Below, one piece after another: positions 9,479-17,257 of a DNA stretch of 45,309 nt. Location: positions 1 to 45,309 of the forward strand of contig JAGWWW010000010.1 in assembly GCA_018970205.1 (NCBI GenBank). Direction: 5' to 3'. The translations under genes and the position numbers were made by a program. Below the pieces are notes generated by a model that did no database searches, was not told the origin of the DNA, and saw only the letters and a program-made list of their open reading frames with translations. The DNA is from Actinomycetales bacterium (GTDB taxonomy: Bacteria; Actinomycetota; Actinomycetes; S36-B12; UBA5976). Numbering within the stretch: position 1 is the stretch's first letter; each line of letters starts with the position of its first letter.

Positions 9479-9838
9479 ATGGCAAGCATCGGCCCGGAGA
9501 TTTACCAGTGGGCATCACGTGGCGCTTGCGCAGACGGCGACCCGGACGCGTTGTTCGTCCAAGGCGCCGCGCAGCACCGAGCCAAGATCGTCTGCATGGG
9601 TTGTGAGGTGCGAACCGAGTGCCTGGCCGAGGCGCTGGACAGCCGCGTCGAGTTCGGCGTGTGGGGCGGAATGACTGAGCGTGAGCGGCGCGCCATCCTG
9701 CGCCGCCGACCCGATGTGCGATCCTGGCGGTCGTTGCTGCTGACAGCGCGCGAGCAGCACGGGGCCGGGGAGGTCATAGACCTGCGGGTTTCCTCCGCCC
9801 CGGAGGTCAGCACCGGCAGCGAACGCTTACCACGCTGA
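9479..9838 (+). CDS. whiB: WhiB-family iron-sulfur transcription regulator (WhiB4-like)
   Basis: 119 residues. Four cysteines bind a redox-sensitive [4Fe-4S] cluster: C17 (GACADGDPDALF), C39 and C42 (CMGC), and C48. The GVWGG turn is at residues 60-64, followed by a basic stretch (RERRAILRRR) for DNA contact. Position next to divergent ponA2 and the Get3-like ATPase pair matches Rv3681c (WhiB4), a redox regulator in M. tuberculosis. GAGGG upstream supports the ATG. The 3' end overlaps the convergent bagB end by 12 bases. Signals sensed are inferred from the family. Confidence 0.93.
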   Translation: MASIGPEIYQWASRGACADGDPDALFVQGAAQHRAKIVCMGCEVRTECLAEALDSRVEFGVWGGMTERERRAILRRRPDVRSWRSLLLTAREQHGAGEVIDLRVSSAPEVSTGSERLPR

Positions 9839-10942
9839 CGCGATGAGCGCGGCCAAGGCGGCCGGCTGGTTCATCGCCACAGAGCGCGGCAGGCGCACCC
9901 CGGCAGCTCCGCTGGCTTCGATGAGCTCATCGGCGAGGCTGTCAGCGACGGCGTCGACCCGGTGCTCTTCCAGCAAGAGGCGCAACGCATCGCTGACGCT
10001 CAGGGACTCAGAGTCACCGCGGGCCTCGAGGGCTCGCACGCTTTCTCGAACCAGGTCATCGGAGATGCCGAAGCGGAGGTCGAGCGGCGGGGTTTGATTC
10101 ACTGCGCATACCGCGATGCGGTAGCCCCGCGCTCGTAGGTTCGCCGCGGCCTCTCGCACCGGCTGCACCTGGCCCGCCGCCGGCCGAGTCACAAGCACGA
10201 ACGCAGAAGACTGCGATGTCAGGTGCGCGAGAGTGTCGTGTGCGCGGTCGCGCATCCCGATCAGCGCGGCGTGCAGCGAGGTGAGCAGTTCAGCCACCTC
10301 GCTCGTGAGGTCGGAGCCGAGTACCGCGCCGATGAGCCGCCGGGTGAGGCCGCTGCCGCGCTCGCCGCTGCCGATTCCCCGCAGGGTGCGCACGAACCTG
10401 CTGTCGGTGAACGCGGCCAGCCGTGCCGGAGCGTCGAGCACTTCGAATGCGCTGACAGCGGGTGCCGTGTCCACGATGAGCAGCTCGCCCGTGCGCTCCA
10501 CGCGCTCTCTGAGCCGGCCGACGAGCTCCGCTGCCATGTAGTCCGCACTGCCGGCGAATGCGTCGGCGACGAGCCGGTAGTAGCGGTTCGCGAGCAGGCT
10601 CTGCGCCTGCTGCGTCGGAAGCGCCTCGCGCACCGCAGCGTCGAAGACAGCGGACGCGTCGAGGTGCACCATCGACAGCCCGGACGCTTGCGCGACGGCA
10701 TGCGGCTGCCAAGGCGTGCTCGGTTGCTCGATCAAACCGCCTTGCTGGGGCTGCCCCATGATCTGGGCCAGTCGCGCTGCCGGGTCCACTGTCACGACCA
10801 GTGCCGCGCGCCCGTGGCCTGCCGCGTACGCGCCCAGCGCTGCTGCCGTGGTCGTCTTGCCGACACCTCCGGTCCCAAGGCAGACGATGGTGGAGACCGC
10901 CGGCGACAGCGCCAGATTCGCCAATGCGTTGGCGCCGGTCAT
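9827..10942 (-). CDS. bagB: ArsA/Get3-like ATPase B (Rv3680-like)
   Basis: A cytoplasmic P-loop ATPase of the Get3/ArsA class, 371 residues. The P-loop GTGGVGKTT is at residues 23-31, a Walker-B-like DTAPAVSAFEVLD follows near 165, and VTRPAAGQVQPVREA lies in the second half. In M. tuberculosis the pair Rv3679/Rv3680 (BagA/BagB) forms an ATPase complex linked to glycerol tolerance; the client is unclear. Its ATG overlaps the stop of bagA (ATGA), so the two are co-translated and probably form a heteromer. No arsenic genes are near, which argues against an arsenite pump. Confidence 0.85.
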   Translation of the reverse strand: MTGANALANLALSPAVSTIVCLGTGGVGKTTTAAALGAYAAGHGRAALVVTVDPAARLAQIMGQPQQGGLIEQPSTPWQPHAVAQASGLSMVHLDASAVFDAAVREALPTQQAQSLLANRYYRLVADAFAGSADYMAAELVGRLRERVERTGELLIVDTAPAVSAFEVLDAPARLAAFTDSRFVRTLRGIGSGERGSGLTRRLIGAVLGSDLTSEVAELLTSLHAALIGMRDRAHDTLAHLTSQSSAFVLVTRPAAGQVQPVREAAANLRARGYRIAVCAVNQTPPLDLRFGISDDLVRESVRALEARGDSESLSVSDALRLLLEEHRVDAVADSLADELIEASGAAGVRLPRSVAMNQPAALAALIASAW

Positions 10943-11889
10943 CCGCGGCCCTCGATGATCTCCAGGTCAATCAGCCGTGCCAGACGCAGTGGCAAGTCGG
11001 CGACGGTGGCGGCGGTGGTCTCGGGGACCTCGATGATGGGGTGCCCACACTCGTGCAGGGGGGCGACGGCCCCGTCAGACGCTGCCGTACGCGCCGCACA
11101 TCTGTCAGCGGCGCGTAGCAACGCCTCTGCCAGCACCTGCCGTTGCGCGCCCACGTTCGCGGCCCGCAGGAGTTCCTCGACCCGGGCAGGTCCGGGCAGG
11201 TTCGGCCACGCTGCCGGGGCTCGGTTGTGCACGACCGCGCCGACGTGGATGTTCAACGCCTCCAGCGCCACAACTGCCTCCCGCGTCTCGCTTACTGCTG
11301 CCTCATCGTCGTTCACGACCAGGTGCACTCGTGTGCGTGGATGTCCGATGACTTCGCGGATGCGTTCGGCGTGCGCACGGACCGTCCCCGGAGGGGAGAC
11401 CATCGACACCGCGTTGGTGACGTTGAGGAACGTGTGTACCCGGCCGGTGGGCGGCGCGTCCACGACGACCGCGTCGAACTGGTAGCTCGGACCGCGGCGG
11501 CGGCGGGCCGCCTCGCAGAACTTGCCGGTGATGAGCACGTCGCGCAGCCCCGGCGCAAGCGCGGTGACGAAAGTCGTGGCGCCGCTTCGCTGCAGCACGC
11601 TTCCCGCACCCGGCAGCGGGAAGAACATCCCGACGTAGTCCGCTAGCGCTGGCGCCGGCTCGATTGACTGCGCCCACAGCGCCCCGGCCCAAGGCCCAGT
11701 GACGCGAGTCTCGGTGTAGCCCGTGGATTGCAGGCCCAGCAGCGCGGCGAGCGACTGCCGTCCCTCAGTCTCCACCACCAAGACCCGCTTGCCCGACTCC
11801 GCCAGCGCGACGGCCAGGGCGCAGGCGATGGTGGACTTGCCCGTGCCCCCCTTGCCGCTGACGATGTGCAGCATCGGCGCGGAGGTCAT
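10939..11889 (-). CDS. bagA: ArsA/Get3-like ATPase A (Rv3679-like)
   Basis: The 316-residue partner of bagB. The P-loop GKGGTGKST (residues 12-20) has the signature lysine of the deviant Walker A group, which bagB lacks. VVETEGRQSLAALLG gives the switch region, and VVVDAPPTGRVHTFLN resembles Walker B. Near the C-terminus is CGHP. The gene starts at ATG 11889, six bases after TAGGCT and without a Shine-Dalgarno, so it is probably leaderless. It is divergent from the DUF4177 gene with only 48 bases between the two start codons. Confidence 0.85.
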   Translation of the reverse strand: MTSAPMLHIVSGKGGTGKSTIACALAVALAESGKRVLVVETEGRQSLAALLGLQSTGYTETRVTGPWAGALWAQSIEPAPALADYVGMFFPLPGAGSVLQRSGATTFVTALAPGLRDVLITGKFCEAARRRRGPSYQFDAVVVDAPPTGRVHTFLNVTNAVSMVSPPGTVRAHAERIREVIGHPRTRVHLVVNDDEAAVSETREAVVALEALNIHVGAVVHNRAPAAWPNLPGPARVEELLRAANVGAQRQVLAEALLRAADRCAARTAASDGAVAPLHECGHPIIEVPETTAATVADLPLRLARLIDLEIIEGRG

Positions 11890-11895
11890 GACATG

Positions 11896-11901
11896 AGCCT
11901 A
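11896..11901 (-). promoter_or_regulatory. -10 box, leaderless bagA transcript
   Basis: TAGGCT on the minus strand, six bases before the bagA ATG. It is half of the inverted repeat AGCCTAGG (11896-11903) / CCTAGGCT (11924-11931) shared with the opposite promoter. Confidence 0.6.
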
Positions 11902-11925
11902 GGAGCGGGTCGCCTCGGGCTGCCC

Positions 11926-11931
11926 TAGGCT
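11926..11931 (+). promoter_or_regulatory. -10 box, leaderless DUF4177 gene transcript
   Basis: TAGGCT on the plus strand, six bases (gcagac) before the ATG at 11938. It is an exact mirror of the bagA box. Confidence 0.6.
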
Positions 11932-11937
11932 GCAGAC

Positions 11938-12096
11938 ATGACCCGCTGGGAGTACCTCACCGCACCGCTGTTGAAGCACAACACCAAGCAGATCCTCGAC
12001 ACTTTCGGCGAGGACGGCTGGGAGCTTGTCGCGCTCGGTTCCGGCATGGACCCTGAGAGCGTGGTTGCTTATTTCAAGCGCCCGAAGGAGGGCTGA
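11938..12096 (+). CDS. Small DUF4177 protein (Rv3678A-like)
   Basis: A 52-residue protein starting MTRWEYLTAPLLKHN, with NTKQILDTFGEDGWELVAL and a C-terminal AYFKRPKEG. The W-E-Y start and GEDGWELV are the DUF4177 signature; the function of the family is unknown. A counterpart sits at the same place in mycobacteria, before the RidA gene. The ATG follows TAGGCT by six bases. The stop is one base before the RidA start, so the two form an operon. Confidence 0.85.
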   Translation: MTRWEYLTAPLLKHNTKQILDTFGEDGWELVALGSGMDPESVVAYFKRPKEG

Positions 12097-12097
12097 C

Positions 12098-12562
12098 ATG
12101 ACCGCAGATGTGATGGCCAGACTCGCTGACTTGGGCGTTGAGCTGCCCAAAGTGACCCCGCCGGTCGCCGCCTACGTGCCCGCGTTGCGCAGCGGTGACA
12201 TCGTCTACGTGTCCGGGCAACTGCCGATGGTTGACGGGGCGCTGCTCGCGACCGGGCTGGTCGGCTCGGACGTGTCTGCGGAAGATGCCAAGGCGCTGGC
12301 GCGGCGTTGTGCGCTGAACGCCCTGGCTGCAGTCTCGACGGTTGCGGACCTCGCGGATGTGGAACAGGTCATCAAGGTCGTGGGATTCGTCGCGAGTGCG
12401 CCGGGCTTCACCGGCCAACCCGGTGTCATCAACGGGGCCAGTGAGTTCCTCGGTGAGGTCTTCGGGGAAGCGGGCCGCCACGCCCGCTCCGCGGTCGGCG
12501 TGGCCGCCCTGCCGCTAGGGGCGCCAGTCGAGGTTGAGTTCATGTTCCGAGTCCGCGGCTGA
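12098..12562 (+). CDS. RidA (YjgF/YER057c/UK114) family protein
   Basis: 154 residues. Members hydrolyse reactive enamine/imine intermediates from PLP enzymes; this longer subgroup (Rv3678c-like) is less studied. Family features are VYVSGQLPMVDG near residue 36, the central AVSTVADLADVEQVIKVVGF, and the end region ARSAVGVAALPLGAPVEVEF, whose Arg binds carboxylate in RidA proteins. ATG 12098 is chosen over upstream in-frame codons because AAGGAGG precedes it by about six bases and it abuts the DUF4177 stop. Confidence 0.9.
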   Translation: MTADVMARLADLGVELPKVTPPVAAYVPALRSGDIVYVSGQLPMVDGALLATGLVGSDVSAEDAKALARRCALNALAAVSTVADLADVEQVIKVVGFVASAPGFTGQPGVINGASEFLGEVFGEAGRHARSAVGVAALPLGAPVEVEFMFRVRG

Positions 12563-12682
12563 CCTGCGGCGACGACTCGAGGCAGACGCAAGCGCCGGGC
12601 ACACGGCTCCCCGCACACGCTCCAACGGCTGGCGATAGGGCCAGGGGTGTCGCTGCGCCCGAGCACAACGCCGGCTGGGGGC

Positions 12683-13399
12683 TTACAAATCGACCTGCTG
12701 GCCGCGCTTTTTCAACCGCTCGATGTCCAGCAGCACCACGCCGCGCGACTCCAACCGGATCCACTGCCGGCTTGCGAAATCAGCGAGTGCTTTGTTCACG
12801 GTCTCGCGCGATGCGCCCACCAGCCGCGCCAATTCCTCCTGCGTCAGCTCGTGGTGCACGACGTAGGCATCGCCTTCTTTGTCGCCGAACCGGTCGGCCA
12901 GTCGTACGAGCACTTTGGCCACGCGTCCGGGGACGTCGACGAAGACCAAGTCTGCAAGCGCGCGGTTCGCAGTTCGCAACCGCTCAGCGAGCGCCTGCAG
13001 CAACGCCTCCGCGACGGCGGGGTGCCCGCTGAGCCAAGGCCGCAGGCGCGATCGGCTCATGCTCGCCACGCGGACCGCGGTGATCGCGGTGGCGGTGGAT
13101 GCGCGCGGACCGGGGTCGAACAAAGAGAGCTCGCCGAACATGTCGCCCTCGCCGAGCACCGCGATGAGCGCCTCACGGCCATCCATCGAGCGCTGTCCGA
13201 GCGTCACCCGGCCGGCCAGCACGAGGAAGAGACGGTCGCCCGGGTCGCCCTCGGCGAAGATGACATCACCGCGCTCGAACTCCTGCTCCGACATCTCATC
13301 GCGCAGTGCCTTGGCCGTCTCAGCGTCCAGTGACGCGAACAGCGGCCGTCCGAACAGTGGATCTGAGTCCAAGTCGGTCGAAATCACGCGCTCGCTCAT
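12683..13399 (-). CDS. crp: CRP/FNR-family cAMP receptor regulator
   Basis: 238 residues. The N-terminal cyclic-nucleotide domain has [16 protein letters not shown] and the binding cassette [18 protein letters not shown] long dimer helix follows, then a winged helix with [20 protein letters not shown] near residue 190. It closely resembles M. tuberculosis Crp (Rv3676) in these segments and in being divergent from nth. The ATG at 13399 follows GGAGGG. A -10 box (TAGCCT) with a GTGTCT -35 at 17 bases lies upstream, giving a short leader. No TGTGA-N6-TCACA site is seen in the intergenic region. Confidence 0.95.
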   Translation of the reverse strand: MSERVISTDLDSDPLFGRPLFASLDAETAKALRDEMSEQEFERGDVIFAEGDPGDRLFLVLAGRVTLGQRSMDGREALIAVLGEGDMFGELSLFDPGPRASTATAITAVRVASMSRSRLRPWLSGHPAVAEALLQALAERLRTANRALADLVFVDVPGRVAKVLVRLADRFGDKEGDAYVVHHELTQEELARLVGASRETVNKALADFASRQWIRLESRGVVLLDIERLKKRGQQVDL

Positions 13400-13428
13400 C
13401 ACAGCCCTCCCATCGGTGCTTCTGTCGC

Positions 13429-13434
13429 AGGCTA
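13429..13434 (-). promoter_or_regulatory. crp promoter -10 box
   Basis: TAGCCT on the minus strand with GTGTCT (13452-13457, minus strand) as -35 at 17-base spacing. The start site would lie about 25 bases before the crp ATG, leaving room for its Shine-Dalgarno. Confidence 0.45.
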
Positions 13435-13498
13435 CTGCACCCGCGCACCCCAGACACCGTGCCGAACGGCGCTTCGTGCCGCTGTGTGGCGACGCCCG

Positions 13499-13504
13499 TA
13501 CGCT
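13499..13504 (+). promoter_or_regulatory. -10 box, leaderless nth transcript
   Basis: TACGCT, seven bases before ATG 13512, with no Shine-Dalgarno between. Confidence 0.5.
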
Positions 13505-13511
13505 TGCCGGC

Positions 13512-14240
13512 ATGCCCCCCGCGTCGCCGCGCACCGGCCTTCCCGGCGCCGATGCGGCGGCCCGCCGACGTGCGGCGCGCCGCGTTTTCACCGTGTTGTC
13601 GCGTGAATACCCGGATGCGCACTGCGAGTTGGATTTCGAGAACCCACTGCAACTTCTCGTCGCCACGATGCTCTCGGCACAGTGCACCGACCGTCGTGTG
13701 AATCTTGTCACTCCCGCGCTCTTCAATCGGTACCCCGACGCGGCGGCGTTGGCCGGCGCCCGACAGCCCGAACTGGAGGACCTCATCCGATCCACCGGGT
13801 TCTTCCGAAACAAGGCCGCGAACATCATCTCCATGGCGCAGGTGCTCTGTGCCGAGCACGGCGGCGCCGTCCCCGCGTTTCTGGACGACCTGGTCATGTT
13901 GCCTGGGGTCGGTCGGAAGACCGCGAACGTCGTGTTGGGAAACGCATTCGACGTCCCCGGGCTGACTGTCGACACACACTTCGGCCGTCTCGCGCGCCGC
14001 TTCGGTTGGACGTCGAACACCGATCCCGTCAAGGTCGAGGCCGATGTCGCGGAGTTGTTCCCGCGCAAGGATTGGACGCATCTGTCCCACCGCCTCATCT
14101 GGCACGGCCGGCGCGTCTGCCACGCGCGCAAGCCAGCATGCGGGGCATGTCCGCTCGCGAAACTGTGCCCGTCATTCGGGTGCGGCCCCACCGACCCCGC
14201 TGAAGCGGCCAGGCTGCTCGGGAGCGTGAGCTCGGCATGA
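13512..14240 (+). CDS. nth: Endonuclease III (DNA glycosylase/AP lyase)
   Basis: Removes oxidised pyrimidines and cuts AP sites. 242 residues. The helix-hairpin-helix [17 protein letters not shown] carries the catalytic lysine, VDTHFGRL holds the catalytic aspartate, and the C-terminal iron-sulfur loop has the C-x6-C-x2-C-x5-C pattern ([17 protein letters not shown]). The frame is open far upstream but ATG 13512 matches the family N-terminus and follows a TANNNT box. The stop overlaps the next gene's start (ATGA). It leads the nth-thioredoxin-Nudix-marP operon, as in mycobacteria. Confidence 0.95.
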   Translation: MPPASPRTGLPGADAAARRRAARRVFTVLSREYPDAHCELDFENPLQLLVATMLSAQCTDRRVNLVTPALFNRYPDAAALAGARQPELEDLIRSTGFFRNKAANIISMAQVLCAEHGGAVPAFLDDLVMLPGVGRKTANVVLGNAFDVPGLTVDTHFGRLARRFGWTSNTDPVKVEADVAELFPRKDWTHLSHRLIWHGRRVCHARKPACGACPLAKLCPSFGCGPTDPAEAARLLGSVSSA

Positions 14241-14875
14241 GGCTGCAACGTCCCAGGCACAGACGCCACGCGTCCCGCCGCCCGGTTCTGGTGCTGGCCT
14301 CGTTGGTCGTGATTGGCTTCGCAGTCACCGGCTGCACTGACTCCCGGCCCGCACCTGACCTCGGAGCGACTGCGTCCGCGTCCGCATCGGCCTCAACTCT
14401 GGCTTCAGTGTCGCCGACCCAGGGGCTACCGGGCTGCGGCGCGCTGCCACGTGACGATGGCCGCCGCACCGGCTGGCTGGGCATCGAGTTCCAGTGCTTG
14501 GCGGATGGATCAGTCGTGCGCGGGAACCAGGTGCGCGGTCGGCCGACAGTCGCGGTGGTGTGGGCGTCGTGGTGCGGGCCGTGCCGTCGGGAGTTGCCGC
14601 ACGTGTCTGAGTTCGCTCGCAGTCAGAGCCGGGTCCGCGTCGTAGGTATCGGCTGGCGCGACGATCCGCGTGCCTTACAGGAGTATGCCCGTCGCAACGG
14701 GCTTGCGTTCCCGACTTTGGTGGACCGTCGCGCCGACGTCGCGGCGGCCTGGAATGTGCAGACGCAGCCCGCGGCGGTCTTCATCTCAGCCGCAGGGGAG
14801 GTCACGTACGTGCAGCGTGGCGAACTCACCTCGGTGGCCGAACTGACGCGGCTGGCTGAGCGCTATGCGCGTTGA
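14237..14875 (+). CDS. Thioredoxin-like lipoprotein (TlpA/ResA type)
   Basis: 212 residues. A basic start, a hydrophobic segment ([13 protein letters not shown]) and the lipobox VTGC mark it as an exported lipoprotein anchored outside the membrane. An Ala/Ser linker follows, then a thioredoxin fold with the active site WCGPC (C113, C116) and a cis-proline turn in TQPAAVFI. Probable role: thiol-disulfide exchange in the cell envelope. The next gene encodes Nudix, and marP, whose product has a structural disulfide, lies beyond; a helper role for MarP is only a guess. The 3' end overlaps the Nudix start by 11 bases. Confidence 0.9.
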   Translation: MRLQRPRHRRHASRRPVLVLASLVVIGFAVTGCTDSRPAPDLGATASASASASTLASVSPTQGLPGCGALPRDDGRRTGWLGIEFQCLADGSVVRGNQVRGRPTVAVVWASWCGPCRRELPHVSEFARSQSRVRVVGIGWRDDPRALQEYARRNGLAFPTLVDRRADVAAAWNVQTQPAAVFISAAGEVTYVQRGELTSVAELTRLAERYAR

Positions 14876-15557
14876 GCCGCCACTGTGGGCGCGCGCCGCA
14901 GCCGCCGCGTTCAGCGCAGCGACGCATGCCCGCATCAGCCGGTTCGCCGAACCTCCGGCAGAGGCGCGGGCTGCTGCGGTGCTGGTGTTGTTGCGCGACC
15001 GCGGTGAAGGGCCCGAGACCGTGGTGGTGACCCGCTCGCAGCAATTGCGCGCGCACGCCGGGCAGGTTGCGTTCCCCGGCGGGGCTATTGAGCCCCATGA
15101 TGAAGGGCCGATCGCCGCCGCCCTGCGCGAGGCTGCCGAGGAGACCTCGGTGGACCCGGCGAGCCTGCACACGCTCGCGGTCTGGCCGACACTGTGGATC
15201 CCGGTGAGCGGGTTCGCTGTCACTCCGGTGTTCGCGTGGTGCGCTGATCCCAGCGACATCACAGGGCGCAGCGACGACACTGAAGTCGTCTCCGCCCATG
15301 CGTTGCGATTCATCGACGCCGCCGCGCCGACCAGGCGCCGTATCGCGGTGTATCCCAACGGCGCCACCGGCCCCGCATTCGATATCGATGGCTTGTTCAT
15401 CTGGGGGTTCACCGGCTTGGTGCTTGACCGGGTGTTGCACTTCGCCGGATGGGAGCAGCCGTGGCAACCGGCCGAGGTGGTTGAACTGCCGACCACCACG
15501 AAGGCACCGCCGGAATCCCTCGGCCCGGCCGAGCGCCTCACCGGCGGTGGGCGATGA
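14865..15557 (+). CDS. Nudix hydrolase, coenzyme A diphosphatase-like
   Basis: 230 residues. The CoA-type signature precedes the Nudix box: VTRSQQLRAHAGQVAFPGG. The Nudix box is GGAIEPHDEGPIAAALREAA followed by EET, with the usual Glu residues for Mg2+. This combination marks the NudL/Rv3672c group thought to split CoA and related nucleotides. Its start lies inside the end of the thioredoxin gene and its stop overlaps marP (ATGA), so it is in a tightly coupled operon. Substrate not proven from sequence. Confidence 0.9.
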   Translation: MRVEPPLWARAAAAAFSAATHARISRFAEPPAEARAAAVLVLLRDRGEGPETVVVTRSQQLRAHAGQVAFPGGAIEPHDEGPIAAALREAAEETSVDPASLHTLAVWPTLWIPVSGFAVTPVFAWCADPSDITGRSDDTEVVSAHALRFIDAAAPTRRRIAVYPNGATGPAFDIDGLFIWGFTGLVLDRVLHFAGWEQPWQPAEVVELPTTTKAPPESLGPAERLTGGGR

Positions 15558-16747
15558 GCCTGCTTGGGCTGGACGGGTTCGTGACCGTGTTGGTGCTGCT
15601 GGCGGCCTGGCGTGGCTGGCGCCGTGGGCTGCTTGCCACGGTCGCATCCGTCGCCGGCCTGGTGGCGGGGGCGGTGCTCGGCTCGCGCGCTGCCGCGTGG
15701 CTGATCCGCGCGCTGGGCCTGGACGACTCGGTACGCGTCCCGGTGTCGATCGCGGTCGTTATCGGTTGTGCGCTCACAGCATCGAGCATCGGCGGGTTCC
15801 TCGGTCAGCGACTGCGCTCCCGGGTCACCTGGCGGCCTGCGGCCGTGGTGGACAACCTCGCCGGTGCCGGATTCGACGCGGCGGCGGTGATGGTCGTGGT
15901 GTGGATGCTCGCGTCCGCGGTCTCGGTGGTCCCGAGCCCTGTCAGCCGCGACGTCAGCGCGTCGCGCGTCATCCGCGCCATCGACTCCACCATGCCCTCC
16001 TCGATGGACGCGTTGTTCGCGCAGCTCGTGAAGAGCCTCGACAACTCCGGTGTCCCGCGCGTGTTCTTCTCCTTCGGCGGCGTCCGCGCGCCGGTGAGCG
16101 GCTCGGCCAGCGACGTGGTGGCGACGGCTGCAGCAGTAAGGCGTGCCGCAGCCTCGGTTGTCCGAGTCAGCGGTGAACCTCGAGGCTGCGGGGGCACCGT
16201 GGTCGGCTCAGGTTTCGTCATCGCGCCCGGCCGCGTTCTGACGAACGCTCACGTCGTTGCGGGGCTGAGCAAGGTTCGGGTCGAGGCCGGCGACAACCGC
16301 TACCGTCTCGGATCGGTCGTGTTCTTCGACCCCGATGTGGATGTCGCAGTGGTCAAAGTCGACACATCCGGGTGGCCCGCTCTGCGCATGTCCAACCACC
16401 CGCCGCTGGCCAGTTCCACCGCGGTCATCGGGTACCCAGGCGGCGGCCCGAAGGAAGTGGTGCCGGCCTTGGTCATCGACATCTTCCGCGCCCGCGGCTC
16501 AGACATCTACGGCGGCGGCGCGGTCACACGCTCGGTCATCGCTCTGCGCTCCACCGTGCGTCAGGGCGACTCCGGCGGCGCGTTGGTCGACACCGCCGGG
16601 AAGGTGCGCGGCGTGATTTTCGCCGTGTCGCGCGATGACGCCAGCACCGGTTACGCGTTGGACCCGGCGGAGGTCAGCGGTGCTGTCCGTGCGGCGGCGG
16701 GTGCGGCGAGAACGGTCAGCACCGGGGTGTGCGCCGCGCACGAGTAA
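15554..16747 (+). CDS. marP: Membrane serine protease MarP (CvpA plus trypsin-like domain)
   Basis: 397 residues. Four hydrophobic segments at the N-terminus form a CvpA/colicin V-like membrane domain (to about residue 125). The periplasmic trypsin-like domain has catalytic H233 (TNAHVV), D263 (PDVDVAVV) and S340 (RQGDSGGAL). C212 and C393 sit where M. tuberculosis MarP has a disulfide (C214-C395) that controls activity. In mycobacteria MarP is needed for acid and oxidative stress survival and cleaves the peptidoglycan hydrolase RipA. All catalytic residues are present, so this should be an active protease. Confidence 0.94.
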   Translation: MSLLGLDGFVTVLVLLAAWRGWRRGLLATVASVAGLVAGAVLGSRAAAWLIRALGLDDSVRVPVSIAVVIGCALTASSIGGFLGQRLRSRVTWRPAAVVDNLAGAGFDAAAVMVVVWMLASAVSVVPSPVSRDVSASRVIRAIDSTMPSSMDALFAQLVKSLDNSGVPRVFFSFGGVRAPVSGSASDVVATAAAVRRAAASVVRVSGEPRGCGGTVVGSGFVIAPGRVLTNAHVVAGLSKVRVEAGDNRYRLGSVVFFDPDVDVAVVKVDTSGWPALRMSNHPPLASSTAVIGYPGGGPKEVVPALVIDIFRARGSDIYGGGAVTRSVIALRSTVRQGDSGGALVDTAGKVRGVIFAVSRDDASTGYALDPAEVSGAVRAAAGAARTVSTGVCAAHE

Positions 16748-16792
16748 CGGTGGTGCGTACACCTGCTGGTCGACCCGGCCCGCCGGTGCGCG

Positions 16793-17245
16793 TCAACGGC
16801 TCGAGTCGGTCCCCGGCTCGTTGGCGGGCTTGCCGATCTCATCGAGCATCGCCAGCGTCCGGTTCGGCAAGGTCACCGCTTTGAACTTGCGTCCGGCCAC
16901 GAAAGCCAAGGCGCCGATGGCGAGCAGCAGCACGCCGGCGACGACCAGGAACGCGGCCCAGGCGGGCAGTCCAAGTGCCACCAGCCCGTAGGCCAGCGCC
17001 ACCATGAGGAAGATCGCGGTCAGCAAGCCCAGGCCCACTGCCAGCAGGGAGAGCACGATGCCTGTGCCCAAGGCCTTCGCGGAGTAGATGATCTCGGTGC
17101 GCGCGAGTTCGACGAAATCGCGCAGCAGGGTTCGCACGCCGTCGAGCAGGCGCGTGGCGGAGGCCGTCAGTCGCGTCAGTGCGACGAACCCGGGAAAGCC
17201 CTCAGATTTCGGGGTTTGCCCACTCGTCGTCGGCTGCTCGGACAT
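16793..17245 (-). CDS. Holin-X-type membrane protein (Rv3669-like)
   Basis: 150 residues. A Pro/Ser-rich cytoplasmic start, an amphipathic helix (about 25-55) and two strong membrane segments (GTGIVLSLLAVGLGLLTAIF and AWAAFLVVAGVLLLAIGALAF) form the actinobacterial Holin-X pattern. The name is from phage holins, but this is a host gene with a conserved place near marP and acs. The function is unknown. The ATG follows TAGGCT by six bases (leaderless). It converges on marP. Confidence 0.85.
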   Translation of the reverse strand: MSEQPTTSGQTPKSEGFPGFVALTRLTASATRLLDGVRTLLRDFVELARTEIIYSAKALGTGIVLSLLAVGLGLLTAIFLMVALAYGLVALGLPAWAAFLVVAGVLLLAIGALAFVAGRKFKAVTLPNRTLAMLDEIGKPANEPGTDSSR

Positions 17246-17251
17246 GAGTTC

Positions 17252-17257
17252 AGCCTA
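17252..17257 (-). promoter_or_regulatory. -10 box, leaderless Holin-X gene transcript
   Basis: TAGGCT on the minus strand, six bases (gaactc) before ATG 17245. It lies in the 9-base gap and the nhaA stop region. Confidence 0.55.

Noticed and set aside
10223-11485. 420-codon plus-strand frame over the bagA/bagB genes
   Set aside because: Low-complexity Arg/Ser/Ala composition and no start signal; the opposite strand codes for two P-loop ATPases.
9827-11889. Arsenite efflux system from the ArsA-like genes
   Set aside because: No arsB, arsR, arsC or arsD nearby, and the context matches the Get3-like pair of mycobacteria.
12879-13511. Upstream extension of the nth frame across crp
   Set aside because: The extension overlaps crp on the other strand, has no nth homology, and the family N-terminus begins at 13512.
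16793-17245. Holin-like protein as a sign of a prophage
   Set aside because: The Holin-X type is a chromosomal actinobacterial family with a conserved place next to marP and acs; no other phage genes are nearby.
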